A stretch of 64,000 bases of DNA, taken from assembly GCA_013289685.1 (NCBI GenBank), contig JABCZL010000011.1, positions 186,001 to 250,000 of the forward strand, written 5' to 3'. A model generated the notes under the pieces. That model saw nothing but the letters and a program-made list of their open reading frames with translations. It did not search any database and was not told the origin of the DNA. A program made the position numbers and the translations under genes. Origin of the DNA: Acidobacteriota bacterium. Its GTDB lineage: Bacteria > Acidobacteriota > Terriglobia > Terriglobales > Acidobacteriaceae. Shown piece after piece: positions 54,664 through 64,000 of this stretch (the stretch's first letter is position 1; each line of letters starts with the position of its first letter).

Positions 54664-56826
54664 ATGAAACTTCTCTCAGTCGCACTTTTATCTTCCTCTA
54701 TTTTGCTCGCACCAATGTCCACTGGCGCCGGAACGCCGCCCGCATCATCGGCTCCATCCATCCTGGGTTTCCGCGACGCTGCGGCCGAGCAGGCCACGGA
54801 GTCGCGCTTCCTGGCGGTGCCCGAATCCAAGCTGGCGGAGGAGCATCTGCGCATCCTGACCAAGGCTCCGCACATGGCGGGAACCATCGAGGACAAAGCG
54901 ACGGCTGATTACGTCGCGCAGAAATTCCGCGCCGCCGGACTCGACACTGAGATCGTCGAGTACAAAGTCTGGATGAACTATCCCGCCGAAATCAGCGTTG
55001 ACCTGGTCGCCCCTGCCGGAGTCGAGATGCACGGCCCCACGCGCGAGCACGTCGACCACGATCCCTATCAAGACGATCCCCGCGTGGTCGTGCCGTTCAG
55101 CGGCATGTCGCCATCGGGCGACGTCGAGGCCGACGTGGTCTACGCCAACTACGGATCGCCCGAGGACTTCGAGAAACTGGAAAAGCTGAAGGTCGACGTG
55201 CGCGGCAAGATCGTGCTGGTGCGCTACGGGGAAAATTTTCGCGGCGTCAAAGTGTTCGTGGCGCAGGAACACGGCGCGGCCGGCGTGATCATCTACTCTG
55301 ATCCCGCGGATTCCGGCTGGCGGCGCGGCGATAAATATCCGGAAGGTCCGTGGCGGCCGGACACGGGAGTGGAGCGCGGGTCGGTGGGATACATGTTCGA
55401 GTTTCCCGGCGACCCGACCACGCCGGGGGTCTCGTCGCTGCCATCGCTGCCGGACTCGCAGCGCATTCCTCCCCAGCAATCGGCGCAGTTGCCGAAAATT
55501 CCGGTCACGCCGTTGTCGTATCACGACGCGTGGCCGGTGCTGCTACACCTGGGCGGACCGGATTCGCCGCGGGAGTGGCAAGGCGCGCTGCCATTCACTT
55601 ATCACGTTGGTCCCGGGCCGGCGAAGCTGAAGATGCATCTCCGGCAGGACTATCAATTCCGCACGTTGTGGGATGTGATCGGCCGCGTACCAGGCAGTGA
55701 TTTGCCGGACGAGTGGGTGGTCGCGGGCAACCATCGGGACGCGTGGGTCTACGGAGCGGTCGATCCCAACAGCGGCACGGCGGCGATGCTCGAGGCCGTG
55801 CACGGCATCGGTGACCTGCTGAAGGCGGGCTGGAAACCGAAGCGCACGGTGATTTTCGCCAGCTGGGACGGCGAGGAGGAAGGCCTGATTGGCTCGACCG
55901 AATGGGTGGAGCAGCACGAGGCCGGACTGGCGAATGCGGCTGCGTACTTCAACATGGACGTCGCCGTTTCGGGATCGAAGTTCGGCGCATCGGCCGTGCC
56001 CAGTCTCAAACAGTTTCTGCGCGACATCACCAAAGTGATCCCCAGCCCGAAGGGTGGCACGGTCTACGAGGCCTGGCAGAAAGCCGCGCAAGTGGACGCG
56101 ACCCAGGCTCCCGGGGAGGTGATTGGAGAGAACCATCGCCTACCGGCGGTGCAGGTGAAGGGCGACGTTCCGGTCGGAGACCTGGGCAGCGGCTCCGATT
56201 ACACCGCGTTCCTGCAGCACATGGGAGTTCCATCGACCGATGTGAGTTCGAGCGGTTCATATTACGGCGTGTACCATTCCGTGTTCGACAATTTCGCCTG
56301 GTTCAAGAAATTCGGCGATCCGGAATTTGTCTACGTGCAGCAGATGGCGCGCGTGTTTGGCATGGAAGCGGTGCGCATGGCGGATGCCGATGTTCTGCCG
56401 TACGACTACGACGAATATGGGAAGGAGGTTGTCGCGTACCTCGACGCGGCCGGCAAGCGGGCTGAGGACAAGTTCGGCAACCACGTGCTTGACTTCGCCG
56501 CGGTGAACGCCGCCGCCCGCCGTTTCGAGGCCGCGGGTACAAGAATCCTGGTGAAGCAGAAGAGTCCGCCGCAGGATCCGGCTCGCTTGAACCAGGCTCT
56601 GCGCGGGGCGGAGCGGGCGCTGCTGGCGCCGCAGGGACTGCCGCACCGTCCCTGGTTTCGCCACGTGATTTATGCGCCCGGCGAATATACGGGCTACGCG
56701 GCGGTGGTGATCCCGGGAGTGAATGAGGCTCTCGACCGGGGCGATAGCGAGCGTGCTCGCCAGCAACTGGCTGCGCTCGCTGCCGCGCTGGAAAGAGCGG
56801 CCAAAACGTTGGAAGGATACCGGTAG
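54664..56826 (+). CDS. exported M28-family metallopeptidase, glutamate carboxypeptidase II-like
   Basis: 720 residues. A signal peptide (about 1-22) is followed by the protease-associated domain (about 115-310; VDVRGKIVLVRYGENFRGVK) inserted in the M28 domain. Zinc ligands are His and Asp in VAGNHRDAWVYGAVDPNSG, Glu in FASWDGEEEGLIGS, Asp in NMDVAVSG and His in GVYHSVFDNF; the catalytic Glu is in GEEE. A helical dimerisation domain ends the protein. Relatives cleave C-terminal acidic residues from peptides. The MarC gene follows after three bases, implying one transcript. Confidence 0.95.
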   Translation: MKLLSVALLSSSILLAPMSTGAGTPPASSAPSILGFRDAAAEQATESRFLAVPESKLAEEHLRILTKAPHMAGTIEDKATADYVAQKFRAAGLDTEIVEYKVWMNYPAEISVDLVAPAGVEMHGPTREHVDHDPYQDDPRVVVPFSGMSPSGDVEADVVYANYGSPEDFEKLEKLKVDVRGKIVLVRYGENFRGVKVFVAQEHGAAGVIIYSDPADSGWRRGDKYPEGPWRPDTGVERGSVGYMFEFPGDPTTPGVSSLPSLPDSQRIPPQQSAQLPKIPVTPLSYHDAWPVLLHLGGPDSPREWQGALPFTYHVGPGPAKLKMHLRQDYQFRTLWDVIGRVPGSDLPDEWVVAGNHRDAWVYGAVDPNSGTAAMLEAVHGIGDLLKAGWKPKRTVIFASWDGEEEGLIGSTEWVEQHEAGLANAAAYFNMDVAVSGSKFGASAVPSLKQFLRDITKVIPSPKGGTVYEAWQKAAQVDATQAPGEVIGENHRLPAVQVKGDVPVGDLGSGSDYTAFLQHMGVPSTDVSSSGSYYGVYHSVFDNFAWFKKFGDPEFVYVQQMARVFGMEAVRMADADVLPYDYDEYGKEVVAYLDAAGKRAEDKFGNHVLDFAAVNAAARRFEAAGTRILVKQKSPPQDPARLNQALRGAERALLAPQGLPHRPWFRHVIYAPGEYTGYAAVVIPGVNEALDRGDSERARQQLAALAAALERAAKTLEGYR

Positions 56827-56829
56827 CCA

Positions 56830-57477
56830 ATGAATACCGCGCATGCCCTGGGACATTTCCTGCGCACGCTGCCGAATTCGGCGGCGGCGACCTTTCTTGC
56901 GCTATTCCCCATCGTCGATCCTTTCGGCGGCGTTCCGATCTTCTTCACCATGACCTCGTCCTGGACCGCGCAGGAGCGGCGGCGCACCGCGCTCAAGACC
57001 GGGGTGTGGGTGTTTGTGATCTTGGTGACGTTTCTTTTCTTCGGACGTTTCGTGCTGCACTTCTTCGGCATCTCGCTGCCGGTGCTAAAGATCGCCGGCG
57101 GTCTGATCGTCGCCAACACGGCATGGGGCATGGTCACATCGCACGCCCGCATTACGCCGGAGGAAAGCCACGAGGCCGAGGACAAGGAAGACATCTCGTT
57201 GACTCCGCTGGCCATGCCGCTGATGTCGGGACCGGGCGCGATTGGCGTGGTCATGGCGCTCGCGGCTCATGTCGACAGCGCGGCGTCGTATCTGGGGATG
57301 GTCATTGGCGTTGCCGGGATCGCCCTTAGCGTTACGCTCTTCTTTGCCCTGGGCGGGCCGCTGGTGCGGCGACTGGGGCCGAGCGCGGTAGGAGCGATCA
57401 ATAAGATCTTCGGCTTTCTGATTCTCGCGATTGCCGTCCAACTGGTGTGGGACGGCGTGGCCGACTTCAACAACTGA
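56830..57477 (+). CDS. MarC-family integral membrane protein
   Basis: 215 residues with six hydrophobic segments: about 15-35, 48-70, 73-93, 123-145, 148-170 and 185-208. The family marks are LFPIVDPFGGVPIFF near the start, LKIAGGLIVANTAWGMV, PLAMPLMSGPGAIGVVM and RRLGPSAVGAINKIFGFLILAIAVQLV at the end. The family was once linked to multidrug resistance, which later work did not support; its substrate is unknown. It starts three bases after the M28 gene. Confidence 0.95.
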   Translation: MNTAHALGHFLRTLPNSAAATFLALFPIVDPFGGVPIFFTMTSSWTAQERRRTALKTGVWVFVILVTFLFFGRFVLHFFGISLPVLKIAGGLIVANTAWGMVTSHARITPEESHEAEDKEDISLTPLAMPLMSGPGAIGVVMALAAHVDSAASYLGMVIGVAGIALSVTLFFALGGPLVRRLGPSAVGAINKIFGFLILAIAVQLVWDGVADFNN

Positions 57478-57556
57478 GTAGCCTGAACTTTCCCGGAACT
57501 TCGGTCTCTTCCTCCCCGTACCACAAGCAGGCGCCCTTGCGCCCGAGAGGTGCTCC

Positions 57557-58204
57557 ATGCCTGGAAGGTCCTTTGTTCGTCTGAATCCGGTCTACAAAGC
57601 AATACTCGTGTGTTTGTTTCTGGTTCCGCTGAGCGCTGCGCCGTTGTGGGCGTCCAACGACTGGAACTATGAGGAGACGCGCAGCGATGCCCGCGACTTT
57701 GCCGCTGGCGGCTTCGTGCACGTGCGTATGAGTGTGGGCGACATGCACATCAAGCGCGGGGACACGAACAAGATCAGCCTGCACTACACCATCAAATCGC
57801 TCCGCGAGAAGAACGTGAAAGAAGCGAATGTGGATTTCGACGTCCACGGCAAGGATGCCACGATTGAGTTTCACGCACCGTCGGGCGGCAACACGCAGTT
57901 TGACGTGGAGCTCGAAGTGCCGCAGAACACTAATCTCGACGTGCATGAGAAGGTCGGCGACCTGACAGTGGAAGACGTGGAGGGCGACAAGGATCTTAGT
58001 CTGGGCGTCGGCGACATACGCGTGTCGAACGGGCGCGCGGGATACCGGCTGGTGAGCGCGAGCTCGGGCATCGGCGATGTGAATGGCGACGGCTACGGCG
58101 AGACCAGCGGCTGGCTGGGCAAGACGCTGAAGTATCACGGCGACGGGAAGTACGAACTGCGGGCGCATGTGGGGGTGGGAGACATTAATCTGGAAGGGAA
58201 GTAG
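57557..58204 (+). CDS. exported DUF4097-like beta-solenoid protein
   Basis: 215 residues. A signal peptide or anchor (about 13-32) is followed by short beta-strand repeats: GFVHVRMSVGDMHIKRGD, LDVHEKVGDLTVEDVEGD, LSLGVGDIRVSNG and VGVGDINLEG, in which V-G-D-[ILM]-x-[IV] recurs. This is the pattern of the DUF4097 (putative adhesin-like) family. Function unknown, likely periplasmic. It stands 79 bp after MarC on the same strand. Confidence 0.82.
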   Translation: MPGRSFVRLNPVYKAILVCLFLVPLSAAPLWASNDWNYEETRSDARDFAAGGFVHVRMSVGDMHIKRGDTNKISLHYTIKSLREKNVKEANVDFDVHGKDATIEFHAPSGGNTQFDVELEVPQNTNLDVHEKVGDLTVEDVEGDKDLSLGVGDIRVSNGRAGYRLVSASSGIGDVNGDGYGETSGWLGKTLKYHGDGKYELRAHVGVGDINLEGK

Positions 58205-58328
58205 CCTCGGGGCTGAAGCCCTTCAACAAAGAACGGTCCTAATCGCAGCGCTGAAAGCGCTCGCCACCAAGAAGCGGGCTTGGGCTCGAGGGCAGTCCGC
58301 GAGGTCGCCCGTGTTCCCCAAAGGCTCT
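58205..58328. other. short gap with a weak GGGCTGAAGCCC stem
   Basis: GGGGCTGAAGCCCTTC and AGCGCTGAAAGCGCT are small hairpins between convergent genes. Confidence 0.4.
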
Positions 58329-59024
58329 CTACTTCTCGGTTGGCATGTGCATGTACATGGACTGGATCGCGACCCGTCCGGGGCCGCTGAAACGATTCCA
58401 GACGAGCTGTCCGGCGCTGGCCAGCAGGCCGGTCGAGAGCCTCTGGAACTGCGTTTCCATCTGCACGGTTCGATCTTTGTAAACCCAGCCTCCGGGCTCG
58501 ATGTCGATCATCTGTCCGGCCTGTAGCGTGACCTCGAAGACGTTGCCATAGCCATGCATCCACACGATGCCGTCGTTGGTCAGGGCGGTGAAGGTGTCGA
58601 TGAAGAATCCTGAGCCGCCCATCAGCATGTTGGCGATGCCTTTGACGCGGTTGAAGGTGTAATCCACATGCGCGGTAGCGGCCAGGAACTGGTGCTCGCG
58701 TACGTCGATGGCTTCTCCCTGTTTAAGATGCATGCCCCAAACATGGCCGGCGCCATCGCGGCTGAAGGCGATTTGCCCCGGTCCGTGGGCTTCGGTCATG
58801 AAGATCGGCATCCCGGAAAGGATTCGCTTGAAGGCTCCCGCCAGCGCCTTGATTCCAATCGTGACTTTGGGTTCTTTCCAAAGCAGGATGTGATGCTCAA
58901 AGTAAACCGGCACGCTCCCCATCTCGATGTGCAGCGCAGGGACAAGCTCGCCTTCGATGTGATAGGTGACACCGCCGAAACTTTCGTCGCGGACTGCGGT
59001 GGGCAGCAGGATGGGGATGGGCAT
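58329..59024 (-). CDS. AIM24-family protein
   Basis: 231 residues. The family (TIGR00266-like) pattern is visible: ALHIEMGSVPVYFEHHILLWKEP near residue 30-52, GPGQIAFSRDGAGHVWGMHL, LNPGEAIDVREHQFLAAT-type strand, GSGFFIDTFTALTNDGIVWMHGYG and QAGQMIDIEPGGWVYKD. The fold is a trimeric beta-prism. Function in bacteria unknown; cytoplasmic, no signal. GAGG precedes the ATG at 59024. Confidence 0.92.
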   Translation of the reverse strand: MPIPILLPTAVRDESFGGVTYHIEGELVPALHIEMGSVPVYFEHHILLWKEPKVTIGIKALAGAFKRILSGMPIFMTEAHGPGQIAFSRDGAGHVWGMHLKQGEAIDVREHQFLAATAHVDYTFNRVKGIANMLMGGSGFFIDTFTALTNDGIVWMHGYGNVFEVTLQAGQMIDIEPGGWVYKDRTVQMETQFQRLSTGLLASAGQLVWNRFSGPGRVAIQSMYMHMPTEK

Positions 59025-59175
59025 GAGTTGACCTCGTGATCAGGAAGGTCAGAAAGTCTAACACGGGCTGGAAGGCGGGGCAGCCCTCAGCTAGTTCAGG
59101 TCGATCGGGCTTCGGGTCTTGAGGCAGCAGCTCTCCTACCCTTTCGCAAGGAACGCGAAAGCATCGGGCACCCGG

Positions 59176-60834
59176 CTATGGCCCCTCGATATCGGTAGCG
59201 ATGAGCTTCACAACGATATTCGTTCGAGCACCTTCATCTAGCTCGACCTGCTCCCCGCGGGCTTCATAGGCCCTCAAGAATTCAGGCTGGCGGACATCAG
59301 TCTGCAAATCGTCAAAAGCTAGCACCGTGTACTTTCCTGGATTCAGGCCCCGCAAGCTAAAGTGCCCGAGTTCGTCGGTGGTGTCTTGCTGATAAAGATC
59401 GTGCCGGTTCCGGTGCTCCGCGCTCGGAATATCCAAGACCGTGGCATACGCGACAGACTTGCCCTTGCTGTCTACGACTGTCCCCTCGATAGTTGCCCCT
59501 TTTGCGCTGATTACTACGTCCAGAGATGTTGCAGCGCTGACGGTGAATCCGGAATCGGCGACGTCTCGGCCATCAACGTTCACTGATTTCGTGATGTAGT
59601 CGCGGAGATTGTTCGACTTGGCCCCAACCAGTAGCTGGTAGCTGCCGCCTGTTACGTCCTTCAGCTCGAAGCTGCCGTCCTTATTGACACCGGACAGTGC
59701 CGAGCCTCCGGATGTGCCTCCCACTCCGGCTGCGAAATCATTCTCGTCCGCAGGGAGGAGGACAACATTCAACTGTGTCCAATCGAATTTCTGGCCCGTA
59801 TCCATGCGGAACTTTCCTTGTACAGTTCCGCCGACGTTTGGTTGGAGGTGTAGCCCATCGACGTTCGCCGCGCTGACCTCGATCGGCTCCGCCACACGAA
59901 TCATTTTCATGCCCGGCTTTCCTTCAGAAAAGCCAGTCACAACAAGTAGGGTTGCAGTGTAGGAGCCGGGCCGCACATTCTCAAACTCGAACCTGCCTCC
60001 CTCAGCAAGCCGTTGATTTTGCTCGCCTCTGTGGTCTTTGGAGAACAACATAATTTCAGTCATGACGGCACCACCCGGGACTCCTACGACCGTGCCCGCA
60101 ACCCGGTACGCTGCGCTGGCGAGAACTCCAAAATTAACCGGAGCTTCGTCCCCGGGATGGACCTCCACCGCTACCGACTGCTCCTTGTCCAGAGTGCCGG
60201 GATAATAGGTGGTTGTATAGATCAGATTTTCCTTCACCTGGTCCTTCTCTCCCGCATGTGGCGCCCGGAGTCCTTGTGGCGGATTTGCGGTAATCGTGTA
60301 TCGCCCGGCCCGCAGATCGTGGATGCGAAATTCCCCAAGATCGTTTGTGGCTGCATTGCCTGAGTCACGGAAATTCCTTCCTCGCAGTGCAGAGCCAACC
60401 CGCAGCGCACTGATACTGACATTGCTCATCGGATCACCGTCGAGGTCGGTTACCTTCCCAGTGATGACAGCAGCAGTTTGCATGTAGCAGACGAAGTCGG
60501 TTGTGCCTTGGCCAGGTTGCACCGAAATAGACACCGGCCGCTGACCGCTGGCGGATTGAACAAAGCCGGGGTGCTCGACGGTGACAATGTATCGTCCCGG
60601 TTTAAGATCGTCGATCTTGAACCGACCCTCCGCATCGCTTGTGTCGGAGTATTGGCCATTCGATTGGCCGTCTCGTGCGCTGAAGTGCACACTTGCTTTT
60701 CGGATCGGTTGGCCTCCGGGTTCTTGTAGGACTTTGCCTTGTACGGTTATGCCAGCAGGTTTTTGGGGGGAGGCGTTCTGAAGTGCGAAGGCGGCCGCTA
60801 CAAGGCAAGAAAAAGTGATCAAAAGACGCTTCAC
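59176..60834 (-). CDS. exported protein with carboxypeptidase-regulatory-like repeats
   Basis: 552 residues from GTG 60834, which has GGAGG seven bases upstream. A signal peptide (about 1-24) leads to a series of CpR/SdrD-like beta-sandwich domains, each with a G-F/R-F-x-x-x-x-L-x-P-G-x-Y motif: RFKIDDLKPGRYIVTVEHPGF (first), FRIHDLRAGRYTI, RFEFENVRPGSYTATL, SFELKDVTGGSYQLLV and HFSLRGLNPGKYTVLAF (last). No enzyme or TonB barrel domain is present, so it is likely a surface or periplasmic scaffold. It lies alone, with the thiC remnant upstream. Confidence 0.88.
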   Translation of the reverse strand: MKRLLITFSCLVAAAFALQNASPQKPAGITVQGKVLQEPGGQPIRKASVHFSARDGQSNGQYSDTSDAEGRFKIDDLKPGRYIVTVEHPGFVQSASGQRPVSISVQPGQGTTDFVCYMQTAAVITGKVTDLDGDPMSNVSISALRVGSALRGRNFRDSGNAATNDLGEFRIHDLRAGRYTITANPPQGLRAPHAGEKDQVKENLIYTTTYYPGTLDKEQSVAVEVHPGDEAPVNFGVLASAAYRVAGTVVGVPGGAVMTEIMLFSKDHRGEQNQRLAEGGRFEFENVRPGSYTATLLVVTGFSEGKPGMKMIRVAEPIEVSAANVDGLHLQPNVGGTVQGKFRMDTGQKFDWTQLNVVLLPADENDFAAGVGGTSGGSALSGVNKDGSFELKDVTGGSYQLLVGAKSNNLRDYITKSVNVDGRDVADSGFTVSAATSLDVVISAKGATIEGTVVDSKGKSVAYATVLDIPSAEHRNRHDLYQQDTTDELGHFSLRGLNPGKYTVLAFDDLQTDVRQPEFLRAYEARGEQVELDEGARTNIVVKLIATDIEGP

Positions 60835-60921
60835 GGACGAACCTCCGCGCGCCAACCGACGGTCGGTGCGTGCTGTGTCTGTCGGTTCTTATTGTTTTAT
60901 GCTTCCGACCATGAGAGCCTA

Positions 60922-61034
60922 CTACTTCAGCGAGACTAACTTCTCTACCAACTCCGAATAATCCTTCTTCTCGATGCCATGTACCTGCTCGTTGTATTCG
61001 TCCACCTTAGAGGAGTAATTCATCGAGCAGAATG
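60922..61034 (-). pseudogene. orphan second copy of the thiC 3' end
   Basis: Reads [16 protein letters not shown], then [20 protein letters not shown] and TAG. The real thiC end has YNKQ and VERLVSLK. Over about 110 bp the two copies differ mostly at silent third positions. Upstream of FCSM the likeness stops. The piece begins 12 bp after the small gene at 61046-61252, so it is a displaced old 3' end or the remains of a second thiC. Confidence 0.85.
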
Positions 61035-61045
61035 CCGGGACGTGA

Positions 61046-61252
61046 CTATTTTTCTCTGACTCTCTCCGACAATTCGCGAAACTCTTTGGATTGCTTGTGG
61101 CTCGCCTTTATTTGCAGCTGTGCGAGCTGTCGAGAGTTCTCGGTCGTCAGGATCGGCGCCAGGGCCTCCAGTTCCGTCGCTACTTCGCGCGCGTGATCGG
61201 CCTCTTTCAACATCAAATGTTCAAATTTCCGGACTGCCTCGTGGTGATCCAT
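61046..61252 (-). CDS. small helical protein between thiC and its 3' remnant
   Basis: 68 residues: a charged helical protein (VRKFEHLMLKEADHAREVATELEALAP, then QLAQLQIKASHKQSKEFRELSERV) that should form a helical hairpin or coiled coil. AGAGAGG lies close before ATG 61252. No family recognised. Its place, bounded by thiC on one side and the orphan thiC tail on the other, suggests it arrived with the event that made the duplication. Confidence 0.65.
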   Translation of the reverse strand: MDHHEAVRKFEHLMLKEADHAREVATELEALAPILTTENSRQLAQLQIKASHKQSKEFRELSERVREK

Positions 61253-61285
61253 AGACCTCTCTTTAGGGTAGATTAAGTGCGTGTT

Positions 61286-62788
<1,503 letters not shown>

Positions 62789-62918
62789 CTATGAAACGCC
62801 AATCCCGCGCGTGGGGGTCGCCCAAGCATGGGCCATGGCTGCGTCAGTTTCATGAGGTGTTGCACGGCGAATGATGGCACGATCCTGGGCGTCGCTAGTA
62901 TTGCTGATGGCAGAACGA

Positions 62919-63632
62919 TTACGGCGCGGGCGCAATCTTAACGACCTGGACCGCTACCTGCTCGTCCCACCGCGCAAATCCAAGATAACGAATCTCCGCA
63001 TGGCGGAAGGCGCAGAACTCAGAAAAGGCTTTGAACTCGCCCTCGCCCGCGCGCCAGCCTGGGTAATTGAAGAATTCGTCAAATTGAATGACCGTGCCGG
63101 CAACGATGCGGTCGCCGAGCATATCCAGTACGGTTTTCGTCGAAGAATAGAGGTCGGCGTCGACGTGCAGAAAGGCAATCGCCTGCGCATGGTCATTCTT
63201 GAAAGGAGGTATTGTGTCCTGGAACCATCCTTTGTACAAGCGTACGTTCGGCCGGACGGCAGGCACGGAGCGCACAGCGAACGTGCCTTTTTCATGACCG
63301 GCCCGCCAATCCTCCGGCAATCCCTCGAAGGAATCGAAGCCATGGACCTCACCCGAGGTGAGCGAGGCAATGAAATTGATGGTGGCGCCGGTGTAGACAC
63401 CAAACTCGCAGATGAGGCCGGGGATCTGTACCTCGGCGATGGCTGCTTTCAGCAACTCGAATTTGTCCGGATAGCTTTTGGCCATCCTCATGAACTGGTT
63501 GGCGAACTCAGCGGATTCCCGGGCGGCCTGACGGTGCCGTGCAAGGTCGAGGTCTTTGGCGGTGTGGCGCACCTGCCAGTCAATGTAGGGCTGGAGTTGC
63601 TGTCTGATCATCTGCTTGAGCGTTCTGAACAT
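62919..63632 (-). CDS. TylF/MycF-like methyltransferase
   Basis: 237 residues from ATG 63632 (TTG 63641 possible). The SAM motif is LICEFGVYTGATINFIA, and the family marks HGFDSFEGLPEDWR, KGWFQDTIPPF, FLHVDADLYSSTKTVLDML and IQFDEFFNYPGWRAGEGEF follow, including the acidic metal-binding pair DAD and the DE. Such enzymes O-methylate sugars or macrolide sugars with Mg2+. No glycan genes are visible beside it. Confidence 0.93.
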   Translation of the reverse strand: MFRTLKQMIRQQLQPYIDWQVRHTAKDLDLARHRQAARESAEFANQFMRMAKSYPDKFELLKAAIAEVQIPGLICEFGVYTGATINFIASLTSGEVHGFDSFEGLPEDWRAGHEKGTFAVRSVPAVRPNVRLYKGWFQDTIPPFKNDHAQAIAFLHVDADLYSSTKTVLDMLGDRIVAGTVIQFDEFFNYPGWRAGEGEFKAFSEFCAFRHAEIRYLGFARWDEQVAVQVVKIAPAP

Positions 63633-63925
63633 TGAGCTCAATCCCGGAATTTATTTTTTGACCTACAAAACGAAGGTGACGGTTGAGTGGCCTAGTCTGT
63701 GTGCAGTTCGGAAGAAGTGGCGCGCGCGGGAATCTGACCCTCGATTATAGCCGGGTTGGGTTGGAGCGACGAGGGTGACCCACAGATCGAACGGCGAAGG
63801 CAATAACTACGAAGGGCACCCTTCGGCTTCGCTCAGGACAGGTTACGGTTCGCGAAGGTTCTTAATTGCTGGCGTCCGTTTGAGGTTTCAGCATGGGCTG
63901 GCCAGAAGCGTTCGACTGATCCTGA
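63633..63925. other. gap with one dispersed-repeat arm
   Basis: CACCCTTCGGCTTCGCTCAG (from 63809) belongs to the family also at 38736. TATAAT on the minus strand at 63744-63749 is a possible -10 for the methyltransferase. No gene seen. Confidence 0.45.
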
Positions 63926-64000
63926 TCACGGTTGGCAGTCGGCCACGGGGCAGCCCGCTGGAGCCTGCGTGTGGATGTTGCCCAGCGCGTTGTGAAGATG
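63926..64000 (-). CDS. possible C-terminal end of a gene running off the right edge
   Basis: Minus-strand frame reading LHNALGNIHTQAPAGCPVADCQP and TGA, with strongly GC-rich third positions. Another frame is open a little further left (to a TAA near 63859) with a plausible Gln/Asp-rich tail, so a frameshift near 63930 or a wrong frame choice is possible. Too short to identify. Confidence 0.3.
   Translation of the reverse strand, partial: HLHNALGNIHTQAPAGCPVADCQP

Overview
The window looks like a chromosomal stretch of an Acidobacteriota (Terriglobia/Koribacter-like) genome. The grounds are its GC-rich coding style, a mraZ-rsmH-ftsL-ftsI start of a division cluster, many secreted proteins with Tat or Sec leaders, carboxypeptidase-regulatory-like repeats, TolB/PD40 propellers, and gene gaps packed with short palindromic repeats. 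This assignment is inference from content; no rRNA, tRNA, CRISPR array or transposase was recognised.

Layout. 1-9.9 kb: end of a HAD phosphatase, two exported small proteins (one BON-domain), a sugar operon (TIM-barrel isomerase, GMC oxidoreductase, gluconate-2-dehydrogenase subunit-3-like protein), a frameshifted zinc-ribbon gene, an M24 peptidase and small membrane or exported proteins. 10.3-15.4 kb: mraZ with a promoter and a 10-bp-period GTGG array that fits an MraZ operator, rsmH with a hairpin repeat inserted in frame, a 58-codon gene coupled to ftsL, ftsL, and ftsI with a PASTA domain. The usual mur genes do not follow; the glycine cleavage genes gcvT-gcvH-gcvPA-gcvPB (15.6-20.3 kb) do. 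20-30.5 kb: a TMTC-like TPR membrane protein, DUF2911, DinB-like, GH27 alpha-galactosidase, a PD40 propeller, a sialate O-acetylesterase and an HSL-type esterase. 30.6-38.7 kb: a dispersed beta-oxidation set (acyl-CoA dehydrogenase, thiolase, fused enoyl-CoA hydratase/hydroxyacyl-CoA dehydrogenase) on the minus strand, with small exported proteins between. 39-44.9 kb: Nudix, patatin, beta-propeller lipoprotein and two divergent Crp/Fnr regulators. 45-50.6 kb: Spherulin-4-like protein, M1 peptidase broken by an in-frame TAA, and an aromatic-amino-acid-type decarboxylase coupled to it. 50.8-64 kb: a stand-alone H-NOX sensor, methyltransferases, proBA, an M28 peptidase, MarC, a DUF4097-like protein, AIM24, a CpR-repeat protein and thiC.

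Most unusual. (1) Both proA and thiC are followed by a second, diverged copy of only their own 3' end. In both, the differences are largely synonymous, which suggests gene replacement or integration scars. (2) Palindromic intergenic repeats have entered reading frames (rsmH, the fadB-like gene, perhaps ftsI). (3) A small unnamed gene sits between rsmH and ftsL. (4) About 15-bp-period arrays lie in front of gcvH and the H-NOX gene. (5) The H-NOX carries the full heme signature but lacks the distal tyrosine linked to O2 binding.
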